This document shows, in pieces, positions 1 through 8,638 of a stretch of DNA of 54,410 nucleotides. The notes beneath the pieces were generated by a model. It ran no database searches. It had not been told where the DNA came from and was given only the letters and a program-made list of their open reading frames with translations. The position numbers and the translations under genes were made by a program. How positions within the stretch are numbered: position 1 is the stretch's first letter; each line of letters opens with the position of its first letter. This DNA is from an uncultured Candidatus Poseidoniales archaeon. Lineage in GTDB: Archaea > Thermoplasmatota > Poseidoniia > Poseidoniales > Thalassarchaeaceae. The stretch is from positions 1 to 54,410 of the forward strand of contig CACJKA010000008.1 of assembly GCA_902593945.1 (NCBI GenBank), written 5' to 3'.

Positions 1-2
1 AA

Positions 3-284
3 TTACTTCGAGAAGTAGGAGTCGATATGATTACTTTAGGGCAATATCTTCAACCAAGCAATAAGCATCTCCCCATAGATAGATTCCCAGAACCAAAACA
101 ATTTGCAGAATGGGATAAAACTGCCAGAGATTTAGGATTTGAGGCAGTGGCAAGTGGACCTTTGGTAAGATCCTCATATAGAGCAGGACTGTTATTTGAA
201 GAAGCGGACGGAGCAGAGCCTGTAGTGACTAGAGAATCAACAGGATCTGCAGTTAGTTACCTAAATCCGATGAGGAATTTGTGA
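3..284 (+). CDS. lipA: Lipoyl synthase, C-terminal part (cut by window edge)
   Basis: LipA is a radical-SAM enzyme that inserts two sulfurs into protein-bound octanoyl groups to make lipoate. The frame is open from base 3, upstream of the first visible ATG at 27, and reads LLREVGVDMITLGQYLQPS, so only the last 93 residues lie in the window. The ITLGQYLQPS segment and the C-terminal GPLVRSSYRAG are LipA hallmarks; in the family the first serine of RSSY ligates the auxiliary iron-sulfur cluster. The radical-SAM cysteines are outside the window. It precedes a full 2-oxoacid dehydrogenase operon and lipB, the substrates and partner it serves. Confidence 0.93.
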   Translation, partial: LLREVGVDMITLGQYLQPSNKHLPIDRFPEPKQFAEWDKTARDLGFEAVASGPLVRSSYRAGLLFEEADGAEPVVTRESTGSAVSYLNPMRNL

Positions 285-329
285 TTCATGAAAGCCAACA
301 AATATGAGTAAAGAGATGGTGTTAGATAC

Positions 330-1568
330 ATGGTGAAGAAGGAGACGGAGTCAATACATGTCCCTGATGCACCTCATCGCCCCGGAGATAAACCGAAATT
401 TGAGCAATGGAGTTGGAAACCCGAAGATTTGAATCTACTAGAAATAGACTGTTCAGTGGAAGATGCAGAAAATCATGCAATAGGGTTGGTTAGAGTACTT
501 GATGACAATCATGAAGCAAAAGGACAATGGGACCCTAATCTTTCTTCTGATGAATTAATTATGGGCTTAGAACATATGCTTAGAATGAGAATATTTGATG
601 AAAGAATGATGAAGATGCAACGCACAGGTAAATTATCATTCTATATGCGATCATTTGGAGAAGAAGCAATTGCAATAGCTCAGACCATGGCTCTAAAGAA
701 TCAAGATTGGTTGTTCCCAACATACAGACAACCTGGTGCACAATTTGTCAGAGGAAGAGACATGGTTAGTATGATATGCCACTGCATTGGAAATGAAGAA
801 GACAATGTCAAGGGTAGACAAATGCCAGTTCATTACACATATAGGGAGGGGAGATATATTTCAGTCTCAAGTCCAGTAGGTACACAATTTAGTCAAGCGG
901 TCGGAGTAGCATTGGCATCAAAATACAAGCAACTTGATGAAGTGACAATAACTTGGATAGGAGATGGAGCAAGCGCCGAAGGAGATTATCATTATGCACT
1001 TAATTTCGCAAGTATCTTCAAAGCACCAGTGATACTAAACGTTGTGAATAATCAATGGGCAATTTCAACTCATTCAAATTTCGCCAGTAACAATCAAAAT
1101 TTTGCAATCAGAGGAATACCATATGGAATACCTAGTATCAGAGTTGATGGGAATGATTTTCTCGCCCTATATTCTGTAACTAAATGGGCTAGAGAAAGAG
1201 CTGCAAAAGATCTCGGGCCAACGCATATAGAGGTTCTAACATATAGAGCAGGAGCACATAGCAGTAGTGATGATCCATCTAGATATAGGCCAAAAGATTC
1301 GAATGATTTTTGGCCAGGGGGAGATCCTATTGAAAGGTTAAAGTTACATTTAATTCAAAAAAAGGATTGGTCGGAAAATATGCATCAAGAATTAGAAGAA
1401 AGAATTGATACTGAAGTAATGGATGCATACAAAGAGGCTGTCAAATTTGGAGATCTCGCCAATGGGCCTTACCCCTCATCAGATGCGATTTTTACAGAAG
1501 TATATGAGACTCCGCCATGGCATTTATTAGAGCAATGGGATGAAATGAAACGATGGAGGGATGAATAA
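330..1568 (+). CDS. bkdA1: Branched-chain-type 2-oxoacid dehydrogenase E1 alpha subunit
   Basis: Alpha subunit of the thiamine-diphosphate-dependent E1, which decarboxylates a 2-oxoacid and hands the acyl group to lipoyl-E2. The ThDP motif starts with GDGASAEGD at residues 211-219 and ends at NN 240-241. GRQMPVHY near 162-169 and the loop AHSSSDDPSRYR near residue 309 look like branched-chain E1alpha, where the loop contacts ThDP, rather than pyruvate E1alpha. The 412 residues are normal for the family. The gene overlaps E1beta by one base. Substrate (branched-chain 2-oxoacids versus pyruvate) is inferred from motifs and stays uncertain. Confidence 0.92.
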   Translation: MVKKETESIHVPDAPHRPGDKPKFEQWSWKPEDLNLLEIDCSVEDAENHAIGLVRVLDDNHEAKGQWDPNLSSDELIMGLEHMLRMRIFDERMMKMQRTGKLSFYMRSFGEEAIAIAQTMALKNQDWLFPTYRQPGAQFVRGRDMVSMICHCIGNEEDNVKGRQMPVHYTYREGRYISVSSPVGTQFSQAVGVALASKYKQLDEVTITWIGDGASAEGDYHYALNFASIFKAPVILNVVNNQWAISTHSNFASNNQNFAIRGIPYGIPSIRVDGNDFLALYSVTKWARERAAKDLGPTHIEVLTYRAGAHSSSDDPSRYRPKDSNDFWPGGDPIERLKLHLIQKKDWSENMHQELEERIDTEVMDAYKEAVKFGDLANGPYPSSDAIFTEVYETPPWHLLEQWDEMKRWRDE

Positions 1569-2578
1569 TGCCTAACATGAATATGGTTCAATCCGTAAAT
1601 AGTGCCCTAGATAATATGTTAGAAAGAGATTCCGAAATTGTAATCTTTGGAGAAGATGTTGGTTACTTCGGAGGAGTTTTTAGGACCTCTGATGGTCTGC
1701 AAGAAAAACATGGAAAACATCGTGTTTTTGATTCTCCGTTATCTGAAGGAGGAATTGCTGCTACTGCTTTTGGCATGGGAATTAATGGACTCAGACCCGT
1801 CGTAGAAATACAATTTGCAGATTATATATTTCCTGCTTATGACCAAATAGTGAATGAAATGGCCAAGGTTAGACATCGTTCAGGAGGGGAGTTCTGGTGC
1901 CCTGTAACAATAAGAACACCAGCTGGAGGAGGGATTAGAGGAGGGCATCATCACTCACAATCACCAGAAGCACAGTTCACACATACTCCAGGCTTGAAAG
2001 TAGTATATTGTTCCACACCATTCAATTCTAAGGGACTTCTAATTAGTGCTATTGAAGATAATGACCCAGTTATTTTCTTTGAACCTAAAAGGTGCTACAG
2101 AGGGCCATTCTATGGAGACCCTCATAATGTACCGACATGGAAAGAACACCCAGAAGCTGAAGTTCCTGAATCATATTACAAAATACCATTAGGAGAGGCA
2201 AGATTGGCAATGGAAGGAGAAAAATGTACTGTAATTGCTTGGGGAGCAATGGTACACGTAGCTGAACAAGCAATAAAAAATTCAGGAATAAGTTGTGATT
2301 TATTAGATTTGCAAACATTAGTACCTTGGGATAGAGATGCAGTGGTAAAATCAATTGAAAAAACAGGTAGGTGTGTAATTGTTCATGAAGCACCCAAAAC
2401 TAGTGGATTTGGAGCGGAAATGGTGGCTTCAATTCAAGAAAGATGTTTTTATCATTTAGAATGTCCAATAGAAAGAGTCACAGGATGGGATACGCCATTC
2501 CCACATACGACGGAATGGGATTATATGCCGAGTCCCTCTAGAATTGCTGAAGCAATACAAAAAACTCAGGAGGAATGA
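1568..2578 (+). CDS. bkdA2: Branched-chain-type 2-oxoacid dehydrogenase E1 beta subunit
   Basis: Beta subunit that completes the E1 heterotetramer; it supplies the other half of the ThDP pocket and the docking surface for E2. The N-terminal stretch GEDVGYFGGVFRTSDGL and the segment HHHSQSPEAQFTHTPGLKVV are closest to branched-chain E1beta proteins as I know them. At 336 residues it is full length. The ATG overlaps the E1alpha TAA by one base, and its own end overlaps the E2 start by four, so the subunits are likely translationally coupled. Confidence 0.92.
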   Translation: MPNMNMVQSVNSALDNMLERDSEIVIFGEDVGYFGGVFRTSDGLQEKHGKHRVFDSPLSEGGIAATAFGMGINGLRPVVEIQFADYIFPAYDQIVNEMAKVRHRSGGEFWCPVTIRTPAGGGIRGGHHHSQSPEAQFTHTPGLKVVYCSTPFNSKGLLISAIEDNDPVIFFEPKRCYRGPFYGDPHNVPTWKEHPEAEVPESYYKIPLGEARLAMEGEKCTVIAWGAMVHVAEQAIKNSGISCDLLDLQTLVPWDRDAVVKSIEKTGRCVIVHEAPKTSGFGAEMVASIQERCFYHLECPIERVTGWDTPFPHTTEWDYMPSPSRIAEAIQKTQEE

Positions 2579-3873
2579 ATATGGGAGATTATGTTTTCAA
2601 ATTACCAGATATAGGAGAAGGAGTAGTAGAAGGAGAAATCGTGTCATGGCACGTTAAAATTGGTGATACAATAGTCGAAGATGCACCAATAGTTGATGTA
2701 ATGACTGACAAAGCAACGGTTACCATTCCTTCACCAACTAGTGGAGTAGTAAAGGAATTGAGTGGGGAAGTAGGCGATATGATTGCGGTGGGTACCGCTT
2801 TGATAACTTTCACTGGAGGAGATAATATTGAGCCTGCTGCAGAAGAATCTGCTGAAACCAAAGCAGTTACTGAACCAGAAATTAAAGAAGTAGTGGAAAA
2901 AACTGTGGAAGAGGTAGTTGAGATTGTAGAGAAAAAGTCAACTCCCCCTATTAATGTACCAATTAAAGAATCAACTAAAACTGTAAAAAATAGTGCTAAT
3001 AGTAGAGTTCTAGCCAGCCCTGCAGTTAGAAGGAGGGCTAGAGAAGCAGAATTAGATCTTAAATTCGTATCAGGATCCGGACCTGCTGGAAGGATTAGAC
3101 ATGCTGACTTAGATGCTTACATAGCAGCGGGTGGAGCAGTTACAGGAGCTCCCCCGAAATCATATTCAACAAAAAGAACAGAAACCAATGAGATAAAAGT
3201 TGTAGGATTAAGAAGAAAAATTGCTGAACAAATGGTAAAATCAAAATTTTCTATACCTCACTTCTCATACTTTGAAGAAATCGATGTGACAGAATTAGAA
3301 AAGCTTAGGAAATTCTTAAATTCGACTAAAGATGAGAGTCAGCCAAAGTTGACCTATCTTCCATTCATCATGATGGCTTTGGCTAAAATAATGCCGAAAC
3401 ATCAAGAATGTAATGCACATTATGATGAAGAGAATAACATAGTAACTCAACATTCTGCAGTTCATCTTGGAATAGCCACTCAGACGGATAGAGGATTATT
3501 TGTACCTGTAGTAAAACATGTTGAAGCAATGGATATTTGGCAATCCGCTTCTGAGATGCAGAGAGTTTCCGGTTCAGCTAGAAATGGGACGGCTAGTCTA
3601 GAGGACTTGTCAGGCTCGACATTTACAATTACAAGTCTTGGCAGAGATGGTGGATTAGGAGCCACTCCAATTATAAATCATCCAGAAGTTAGTATTCTAG
3701 GAGTTCACAAAGCAAGGGAGATGCCTGTAGTCCAAGATGGTAAAATCGAGATCAGGAGAATAATGAATGTATCAAGTTCTTTCGATCATAGAATTGTAGA
3801 TGGCGCTAATGGAGCGGCCCTAATTCAATCATTAAAGAAATTATTAGAGCATCCCGCTCTAATTTTTATGTAG
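2575..3873 (+). CDS. bkdB: 2-oxoacid dehydrogenase E2 (dihydrolipoyl acyltransferase)
   Basis: Core acyltransferase that carries the acyl group from E1 to CoA on a swinging lipoyl arm. Three domains can be read: one lipoyl domain (about 1-80) with the modified lysine at 46 in DVMTDKATV; a charged flexible linker rich in E, V and K (about 85-140); a peripheral-subunit-binding domain (about 147-183, ASPAVRRRARE and GRIRHADL); and the catalytic domain ending in DHRIVDGANG, with His and Asp near 404 and 408. Two in-frame ATGs (2575 and 2581) are possible starts. LipA/LipB encoded in the same cluster would lipoylate Lys46. Confidence 0.93.
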   Translation: MNMGDYVFKLPDIGEGVVEGEIVSWHVKIGDTIVEDAPIVDVMTDKATVTIPSPTSGVVKELSGEVGDMIAVGTALITFTGGDNIEPAAEESAETKAVTEPEIKEVVEKTVEEVVEIVEKKSTPPINVPIKESTKTVKNSANSRVLASPAVRRRAREAELDLKFVSGSGPAGRIRHADLDAYIAAGGAVTGAPPKSYSTKRTETNEIKVVGLRRKIAEQMVKSKFSIPHFSYFEEIDVTELEKLRKFLNSTKDESQPKLTYLPFIMMALAKIMPKHQECNAHYDEENNIVTQHSAVHLGIATQTDRGLFVPVVKHVEAMDIWQSASEMQRVSGSARNGTASLEDLSGSTFTITSLGRDGGLGATPIINHPEVSILGVHKAREMPVVQDGKIEIRRIMNVSSSFDHRIVDGANGAALIQSLKKLLEHPALIFM

Positions 3874-3881
3874 GTGAAAAT

Positions 3882-5318
3882 ATGAGTGATAATCGTAAAT
3901 GTCAAGTTTTAGTTGTTGGAGCAGGGCCAGGAGGATATGTAGCAGCAATAAGATCTGCTCAATTGGGTCTTGATACAATAATTGTTGAGGGAGAAAAGGC
4001 TGGCGGAGTTTGTCTAAATGTTGGATGTATTCCAAGTAAGGCAATTATCCATGCAGCAGAAAGATATGAAGCATTGAATAAACATTCTTCAGAAGAAGGA
4101 CATATGGGAATTTCAGTATCTGGAAATCCAGAAATTGAAATGAAAGGTGTTGTAGAGTGGAAAGATGACATAGTTCAAAGATTAACTAAAGGTGTAGAGT
4201 CTTTGATTAAAAATGCGGGTGCAGAATTAATTAATGGATGGGCTACATTTTCTTCTTCGAAACAATGTACAGTAAAGACGGATGAGGGAGAAATAAATAT
4301 CGAAGCAGAGAATGTCATTATAGCAACAGGTTCTTCACATATTGATTTGCCTTTTATGCCGTGTGATGAAGAATTTGTTCTTTCTTCCACTGGAGCGTTG
4401 AGTTTGGAAAAACTCCCAAAGAAAGTTGCTATCGTTGGAGGAGGATATATCGGACTAGAATTAGGTTGCGCACTAACAAAGTTAGGTACAGAAGTGACTG
4501 TCGTTGAAGGAATGGATAGCATCCTAGGGATAATGGATAAAGAAATTAGAAGACCACTTGAGATATGGTTGAAGAAGAATAAGGTAACTGTGCATACCAA
4601 TGCTCTTGCAAGAGGATCGAAGATTAAAGGGAAAGGGGCATCAAGAAAAGTTGAGTTGATATTTGAAAAAGACTCAGAAGAACAAAAGATTACTGTGGAC
4701 AAGATTTTGGTTACTGTTGGAAGGAGCCCTAATTCAAAAGGATGGGGAGTTGAAAACATGGGAATAAGGATGGACGCATCTGGTAGATTTATCAGAATTG
4801 ATCGGCAATGTAGAACTTCGGCACCAGGAGTTTACGCAATTGGTGATGTCGCCGGTGAACCAATGCTTGCGCACAAGGCAAGTGCTCAAGGTGAAATGGT
4901 TGCAGAAATTATTTCTGGCGAAAAAAGAGAATTTGATAAAGTTGCAATTCCAGCAATTGTTTTCACAGAACCTGAAATTGTTTCGGTTGGTTTAACTCCT
5001 GATGAAGCAAAAGAAAAAGGTGAAGAAATTATCGTCGGTAAATTCCCTCTAGCGGCTAATGGAAGAGCTTTGACGATAGAGGCAGAGAAAAGTGCAGGTT
5101 TCATAAGAGTAACTGCAAGAAAAGATGACCATGTGATTTTGGGGATACAAGCTGTTGGAAGCCATGTAGCCGAGTTGCATGGAGAATTTATTCTAGCTCT
5201 TGAGATGGGTGCACAATTAGAGGACATCTCCGATACTGTTCACGCTCATCCAACTATGACAGAAGCATTTCATGAAAGCGTGTTGAAAACATTGGGTCAT
5301 GCAATACATACTTCCTGA
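3882..5318 (+). CDS. lpdA: Dihydrolipoamide dehydrogenase (E3)
   Basis: FAD enzyme that reoxidises dihydrolipoyl-E2 and reduces NAD. The FAD dinucleotide fold VVGAGPGG lies at about 11-18, the redox disulfide in GGVCLNVGCIPSK is Cys44/Cys49, a second nucleotide fold (VGGGYIGLELG) binds NAD, FAD contacts lie in YAIGDVAGEPMLAH, and the C-terminal HAHPTMTEAFHE carries the catalytic His-Glu pair. Length (478) is typical. It sits 8 bases after E2 with an AGGTGA ribosome-binding site, completing an E1-E2-E3 operon. Confidence 0.96.
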   Translation: MSDNRKCQVLVVGAGPGGYVAAIRSAQLGLDTIIVEGEKAGGVCLNVGCIPSKAIIHAAERYEALNKHSSEEGHMGISVSGNPEIEMKGVVEWKDDIVQRLTKGVESLIKNAGAELINGWATFSSSKQCTVKTDEGEINIEAENVIIATGSSHIDLPFMPCDEEFVLSSTGALSLEKLPKKVAIVGGGYIGLELGCALTKLGTEVTVVEGMDSILGIMDKEIRRPLEIWLKKNKVTVHTNALARGSKIKGKGASRKVELIFEKDSEEQKITVDKILVTVGRSPNSKGWGVENMGIRMDASGRFIRIDRQCRTSAPGVYAIGDVAGEPMLAHKASAQGEMVAEIISGEKREFDKVAIPAIVFTEPEIVSVGLTPDEAKEKGEEIIVGKFPLAANGRALTIEAEKSAGFIRVTARKDDHVILGIQAVGSHVAELHGEFILALEMGAQLEDISDTVHAHPTMTEAFHESVLKTLGHAIHTS

Positions 5319-5327
5319 GGTGATTAT

Positions 5328-5999
5328 TTGAAAAATATCCAAGTCCTGAGGGCTGGAATTGTTAAACATAGTAAAGTCTCAGAAATTATGCATGTTATGC
5401 AACAAAAAAGAATAAATGATGAGATTATTGATTCAATCATTCTTGTTGAACATCCTGAGATTGTCACAATTGGACCAAAAGCTAGTAGAGAAGGAGCAGT
5501 AGTTAGTGATGACTACGAGCAGACAATTGTCGATAGAGGAGGAGGGATTACTTGGCATGGTCCGGGACAACTTGTGGCCTACCCTATTGTCAAATGGGAA
5601 AAAGATGAGCAAAGTGTCAGAAAAATCATCAATAAAATAGAAGATTTAGTGATTAAAACTCTAAAGGATATTAATATTAATGGATATAGAGATCCAGCAA
5701 TGATGGGTGTATGGGTAGATGGGAAAAAAATATGTTCTATTGGACTTGCATTTCTACACTGGGTAAGCAGACATGGTTTGGCGTTAAACTATGCTACACC
5801 AGGAAACAGAATTGAGAACCTTGCTTGTTGTGGATTGGATGTAGGGACTACAACATCATTGGAAAAATTGGGATATAAGGAGAATAATAATCAACAGATA
5901 ACAAGAGAATTACTGGAAAATACTTTGATTTCAAATATTAAAGAGATTCTTAACAGAGAACCTATTGAAGAAGATTTAAATCTAGAGGATTTTTTATGA
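5328..5999 (+). CDS. lipB: Octanoyl-[carrier]:protein N-octanoyltransferase LipB
   Basis: LipB transfers octanoyl groups to the lipoyl-domain lysine, the step before LipA. Signatures: RGGGITWHGPGQLVAYP (70-86), the catalytic lysine in DGKKICSIG (about 134) and the acyl-accepting cysteine in ENLACCGLD (about 168), matching the Lys/Cys dyad of the family. The start is TTG at 5328, chosen because GAGGTGAT lies six bases upstream. Having LipA plus LipB, rather than an LplA ligase, means de novo lipoylation. The end overlaps the next gene in an ATGA. Confidence 0.95.
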   Translation: MKNIQVLRAGIVKHSKVSEIMHVMQQKRINDEIIDSIILVEHPEIVTIGPKASREGAVVSDDYEQTIVDRGGGITWHGPGQLVAYPIVKWEKDEQSVRKIINKIEDLVIKTLKDININGYRDPAMMGVWVDGKKICSIGLAFLHWVSRHGLALNYATPGNRIENLACCGLDVGTTTSLEKLGYKENNNQQITRELLENTLISNIKEILNREPIEEDLNLEDFL

Positions 6000-7192
6000 A
6001 GATACCTAATAAAAACCCTATGATTAGATTCTGGAATCTCGATGAAGAAACTATTTTCTTGAATCATGGCTCCTATGGAGCTACGCCGAAAATAGTCTTA
6101 GATGAGCAAAATCGATGGAGAAAAATTGTTGAAAAAGATCCAGTTAAGTTTTATGAGGATATTGCCCCTAAAGCGTTATTAGACGCTAGAAAAGCAATTG
6201 CAGATTTTGTTAAATGCGATTATGACGATTTGGCATTGATTGAAAATGCCACTTCAGGAGTAAACACCGTATTAAGGTCTCTAGATTTCAGTATAAATGA
6301 TGAGATATTAATTCCCAATCATGCATATCAGGCTTGTAGAAATACAGTTGATTATGTTGCTAAAAAGACTGGTGCTAAAGTTATTACTTGTGACATACCT
6401 TTTCCAATTGATAATGAACAAATAATAATTGAAAGGATAATGAATTGTGTTACAGAAAGAACAAAGTTAGCATTAATTGATACTGTCACTAGCCCAACTG
6501 GAATAAAAATGCCTTTTGAAGAATTAGTAAATTTGTTAGAAGAAAAAGGAGTGATGGTACTTCTTGATGCAGCACATGGAATAGGGATGATTCCTCTAAA
6601 TCTAGAAAAGATTGGAGCGTCATTTACAACTAGCAATTGCCATAAATGGCTGTGTGCACCTAAAGGTTCAGCGTTCTTACATGTTAGGAAAGACTTGCAA
6701 AAATCAATACACCCTCTAACTATTAGTCATGGGATGACTATCCCTTTAGATGGTACATCGAGATTTCGACATGAATTCGATTGGACTGGGACTAGAGATA
6801 TATCGGCATGGTGTGTAATTCCATTTGTAATTAGCGAAATCAGTAAAATGGTCGGAATGAAATGGGAGGAAATTATGGTGCATAATAATAACTTAGTAAT
6901 TGAGGCAAGAAAATATATTTGTAAAAAATTAGATATTATTCCTCCTTGCCCAGATGATATGCTATCAAGCATAGCAACAATAAAACTGAATTTTGAGGAC
7001 TTCACAAAACTTTCAATTCATGAACCAGATTCGATACACCTAGAGCTTCTAGAAGAATATAATATACAAGTTCCAGTATGGTATTGGCCGAACCCAGAAG
7101 GAAGATATATCCGTATTTCTGCACAGATATATAACCACTTAGATGAGTACAAATATTTAGCATCCGTATTGGAAAATGTCTGTAAAAATTAA
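5996..7192 (+). CDS. Class V aminotransferase, isopenicillin-N-epimerase-like
   Basis: PLP enzyme of the class V fold (cysteine desulfurase and epimerase relatives). FLNHGSYGATP near the N terminus, LDAAHGIG (PLP-contacting Asp about 191) and TSNCHKWLCAPKG with the Schiff-base lysine at about 217 are clear. The HKW context and the N-terminal NHGSYG favour the isopenicillin-N-epimerase-like branch over NifS/SufS, and no desulfurase cysteine loop was recognised. It overlaps lipB by four bases, so it is probably cotranscribed with the lipoylation genes. The real substrate is unknown; a role in amino-acid or sulfur metabolism is only a guess. Confidence 0.85.
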   Translation: MKIPNKNPMIRFWNLDEETIFLNHGSYGATPKIVLDEQNRWRKIVEKDPVKFYEDIAPKALLDARKAIADFVKCDYDDLALIENATSGVNTVLRSLDFSINDEILIPNHAYQACRNTVDYVAKKTGAKVITCDIPFPIDNEQIIIERIMNCVTERTKLALIDTVTSPTGIKMPFEELVNLLEEKGVMVLLDAAHGIGMIPLNLEKIGASFTTSNCHKWLCAPKGSAFLHVRKDLQKSIHPLTISHGMTIPLDGTSRFRHEFDWTGTRDISAWCVIPFVISEISKMVGMKWEEIMVHNNNLVIEARKYICKKLDIIPPCPDDMLSSIATIKLNFEDFTKLSIHEPDSIHLELLEEYNIQVPVWYWPNPEGRYIRISAQIYNHLDEYKYLASVLENVCKN

Positions 7193-7228
7193 GCAATACT
7201 TCAAGATGTCTAGTTCTCACGGGGTTTC

Positions 7229-7801
7229 ATGCCATCCGCTGTTGTGGCCCTAACAGGAGCCTCTGGTGCGCAATACGCAGTTCGTCTTGTGGAAGCACTT
7301 TCAGATGCTGCGTGGGAAGTAGATTTGATAGTTACAAAAACTGGTGCAATCAACCTACACCTTGAATGTGACATGGCGCCTGAAGATTTATCCAAAAACA
7401 AAGGAGTGACTTTGCACGATAACCACAATCTTGCTGCTAAACCAGCGTCTGGCTCTGCAAAATATGATGCATACATTATTTGCCCCAGTAGTGGAACCAC
7501 AATCGGAAAGATTGCTGCAGGTATATCTGATAACCTAGCAACAAGAAGTGCCCTTGTTGCCCTAAAAGAAAAGAGAAAGTTAATCTTAGTCCCTAGAGAA
7601 ACTCCTTTTGCCACTGCTCATCTAGAAGCAATGACAAAAATGTCAACATGGGGGGTAATTATACTCCCTGCTAGTCCCGGATTTTATCATAAACCGGAAA
7701 CTATTCGAGAGTTGATAGACTTTGTAGTGGCAAGAATTTTAGATCAACTGGACATTGAACATGAATTAAGTAAAAGATGGACTGGCGAAGAAGTCAGATA
7801 A
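7229..7801 (+). CDS. ubiX: UbiX-family flavin prenyltransferase
   Basis: Flavoprotein of the UbiX/Pad1 family, which prenylates FMN to make the cofactor of UbiD decarboxylases. Visible hallmarks are ALTGASGAQYAVRL at the N terminus (FMN phosphate binding), the central CPSSGTTIGKIAAGISDNL and the VPRETPF motif, all in the usual order; 190 residues is typical. No UbiD partner lies in the window. A phosphopantothenoylcysteine decarboxylase is less likely because VPRETPF is a UbiX marker. It ends ten bases from the convergent peroxiredoxin gene. Confidence 0.88.
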   Translation: MPSAVVALTGASGAQYAVRLVEALSDAAWEVDLIVTKTGAINLHLECDMAPEDLSKNKGVTLHDNHNLAAKPASGSAKYDAYIICPSSGTTIGKIAAGISDNLATRSALVALKEKRKLILVPRETPFATAHLEAMTKMSTWGVIILPASPGFYHKPETIRELIDFVVARILDQLDIEHELSKRWTGEEVR

Positions 7802-7811
7802 TCAAAATAAC

Positions 7812-8270
7812 CTAATTCTTACAGAAATCAACTATTTCTTGGTAATTAGGCTCTATGCCAGGATTCTCAGCGACCCAACAATAACCAATTCTTCCATCTT
7901 CATTAATGACAAATACTGATCTTTGGGCGGCTTTGTATTCTGGCATAACAAAATCAATCCCAACACCATAGGAATTTGTGGCATCCCTATGAACATCAGA
8001 AAGTAATGGAAAACCTATCGAGTTTCTTTTTGAGAATTCGTTATTAGAAAATATTGAATCGACACTGATTCCGAAAACTTCAGCCTCTAAATTATCAAAA
8101 TCATTCATGAAGTTAGTAAATGTACACATTTCAGTTGTACAAACACCAGTAAAGGCTGCGGGATAGAATGCTAAAACTACCTTATTTCCAATCGAGTCAC
8201 TCAAAGTAACCATATTTCTGTCATTCGCCATCAAAGTAAAGTCTGGTGCTGGGTCGCCTACTGATACCAT
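7812..8270 (-). CDS. Peroxiredoxin (AhpC/TSA family)
   Basis: Thiol peroxidase that reduces H2O2 and organic hydroperoxides. The active-site segment PAAFTGVCTTEMC gives the PxxxTxxC motif; the first cysteine is the peroxidatic one and a second lies five residues on. The rest follows the family (VGDPAPDFTL at the start, RSVFVINEDGRIGY near the end). I start at the ATG at 8270 because MVSVGDPAPDFTL is the normal family beginning; an ATG at 8294 would add MALSFRKC and cannot be excluded. A thioredoxin-like gene diverges from it and may be its reductant. Confidence 0.9.
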   Translation of the reverse strand: MVSVGDPAPDFTLMANDRNMVTLSDSIGNKVVLAFYPAAFTGVCTTEMCTFTNFMNDFDNLEAEVFGISVDSIFSNNEFSKRNSIGFPLLSDVHRDATNSYGVGIDFVMPEYKAAQRSVFVINEDGRIGYCWVAENPGIEPNYQEIVDFCKN

Positions 8271-8326
8271 ACACTTGCGGAAGGATAGAGCCATTCAAAG
8301 ATAACCATCGTCTGGAGTTAATTAAA

Positions 8327-8638
8327 ATGAACGAGATTGTATCAATTAATGACTGGAAAAAAGTTAATCAGATATCTAATTATTTGCTTTTAATAACAAA
8401 AGAATCTTGTGAGGATTGCAGAAAAGTTGAGGGATATCTAGAGATGAATAATAATAAAATAAAGGAATATAATGTTAAAAAAATAAATTTAGATAATATA
8501 GAATCTAAAAAATTGATAGGTTCTCTAAAATGGATAAAAACTGAAGTTGACTTTGTACCATTTTGGAGTTTAGTGGTTGATTCTAAAAGAATTAAATCAT
8601 TTAGAGGAGATATTGACCAAGTCAAAGAAAATCTATAA
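8327..8638 (+). CDS. Small thioredoxin-like protein with CxxC
   Basis: A 103-residue protein with a single thioredoxin-like domain. LLLITKESCEDCRKVEGYL has the beta strand, CEDC redox motif (Cys28/Cys31) and following helix of the fold. A cis-proline candidate sits in VDFVPFWSL, preceding the last strands. The start at 8327 (ATG) gives the natural thioredoxin length; the frame stays open upstream to 8246 but that part runs antisense through the peroxiredoxin start. CEDC differs from thioredoxin's CGPC, so its partner is unclear. It ends directly against the convergent argS stop (TAA then TTA). Confidence 0.75.
   Translation: MNEIVSINDWKKVNQISNYLLLITKESCEDCRKVEGYLEMNNNKIKEYNVKKINLDNIESKKLIGSLKWIKTEVDFVPFWSLVVDSKRIKSFRGDIDQVKENL

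Noticed and set aside
300-340. Small upstream frames before E1alpha (ATG 305 ending at the start codon)
   Set aside because: Chance-level length; no composition or ribosome-binding evidence.
4175-4759. 194-codon minus-strand frame opposite lpdA
   Set aside because: It lies wholly antisense to a well-conserved E3 gene, and its Ser/Pro/Phe-rich composition is what antisense reading of such a gene gives.
5996-7192. Cysteine desulfurase supplying sulfur to LipA
   Set aside because: The fold is right, but the HKW context and the NHGSYG N terminus fit the epimerase-like branch, and no catalytic cysteine loop was recognised.
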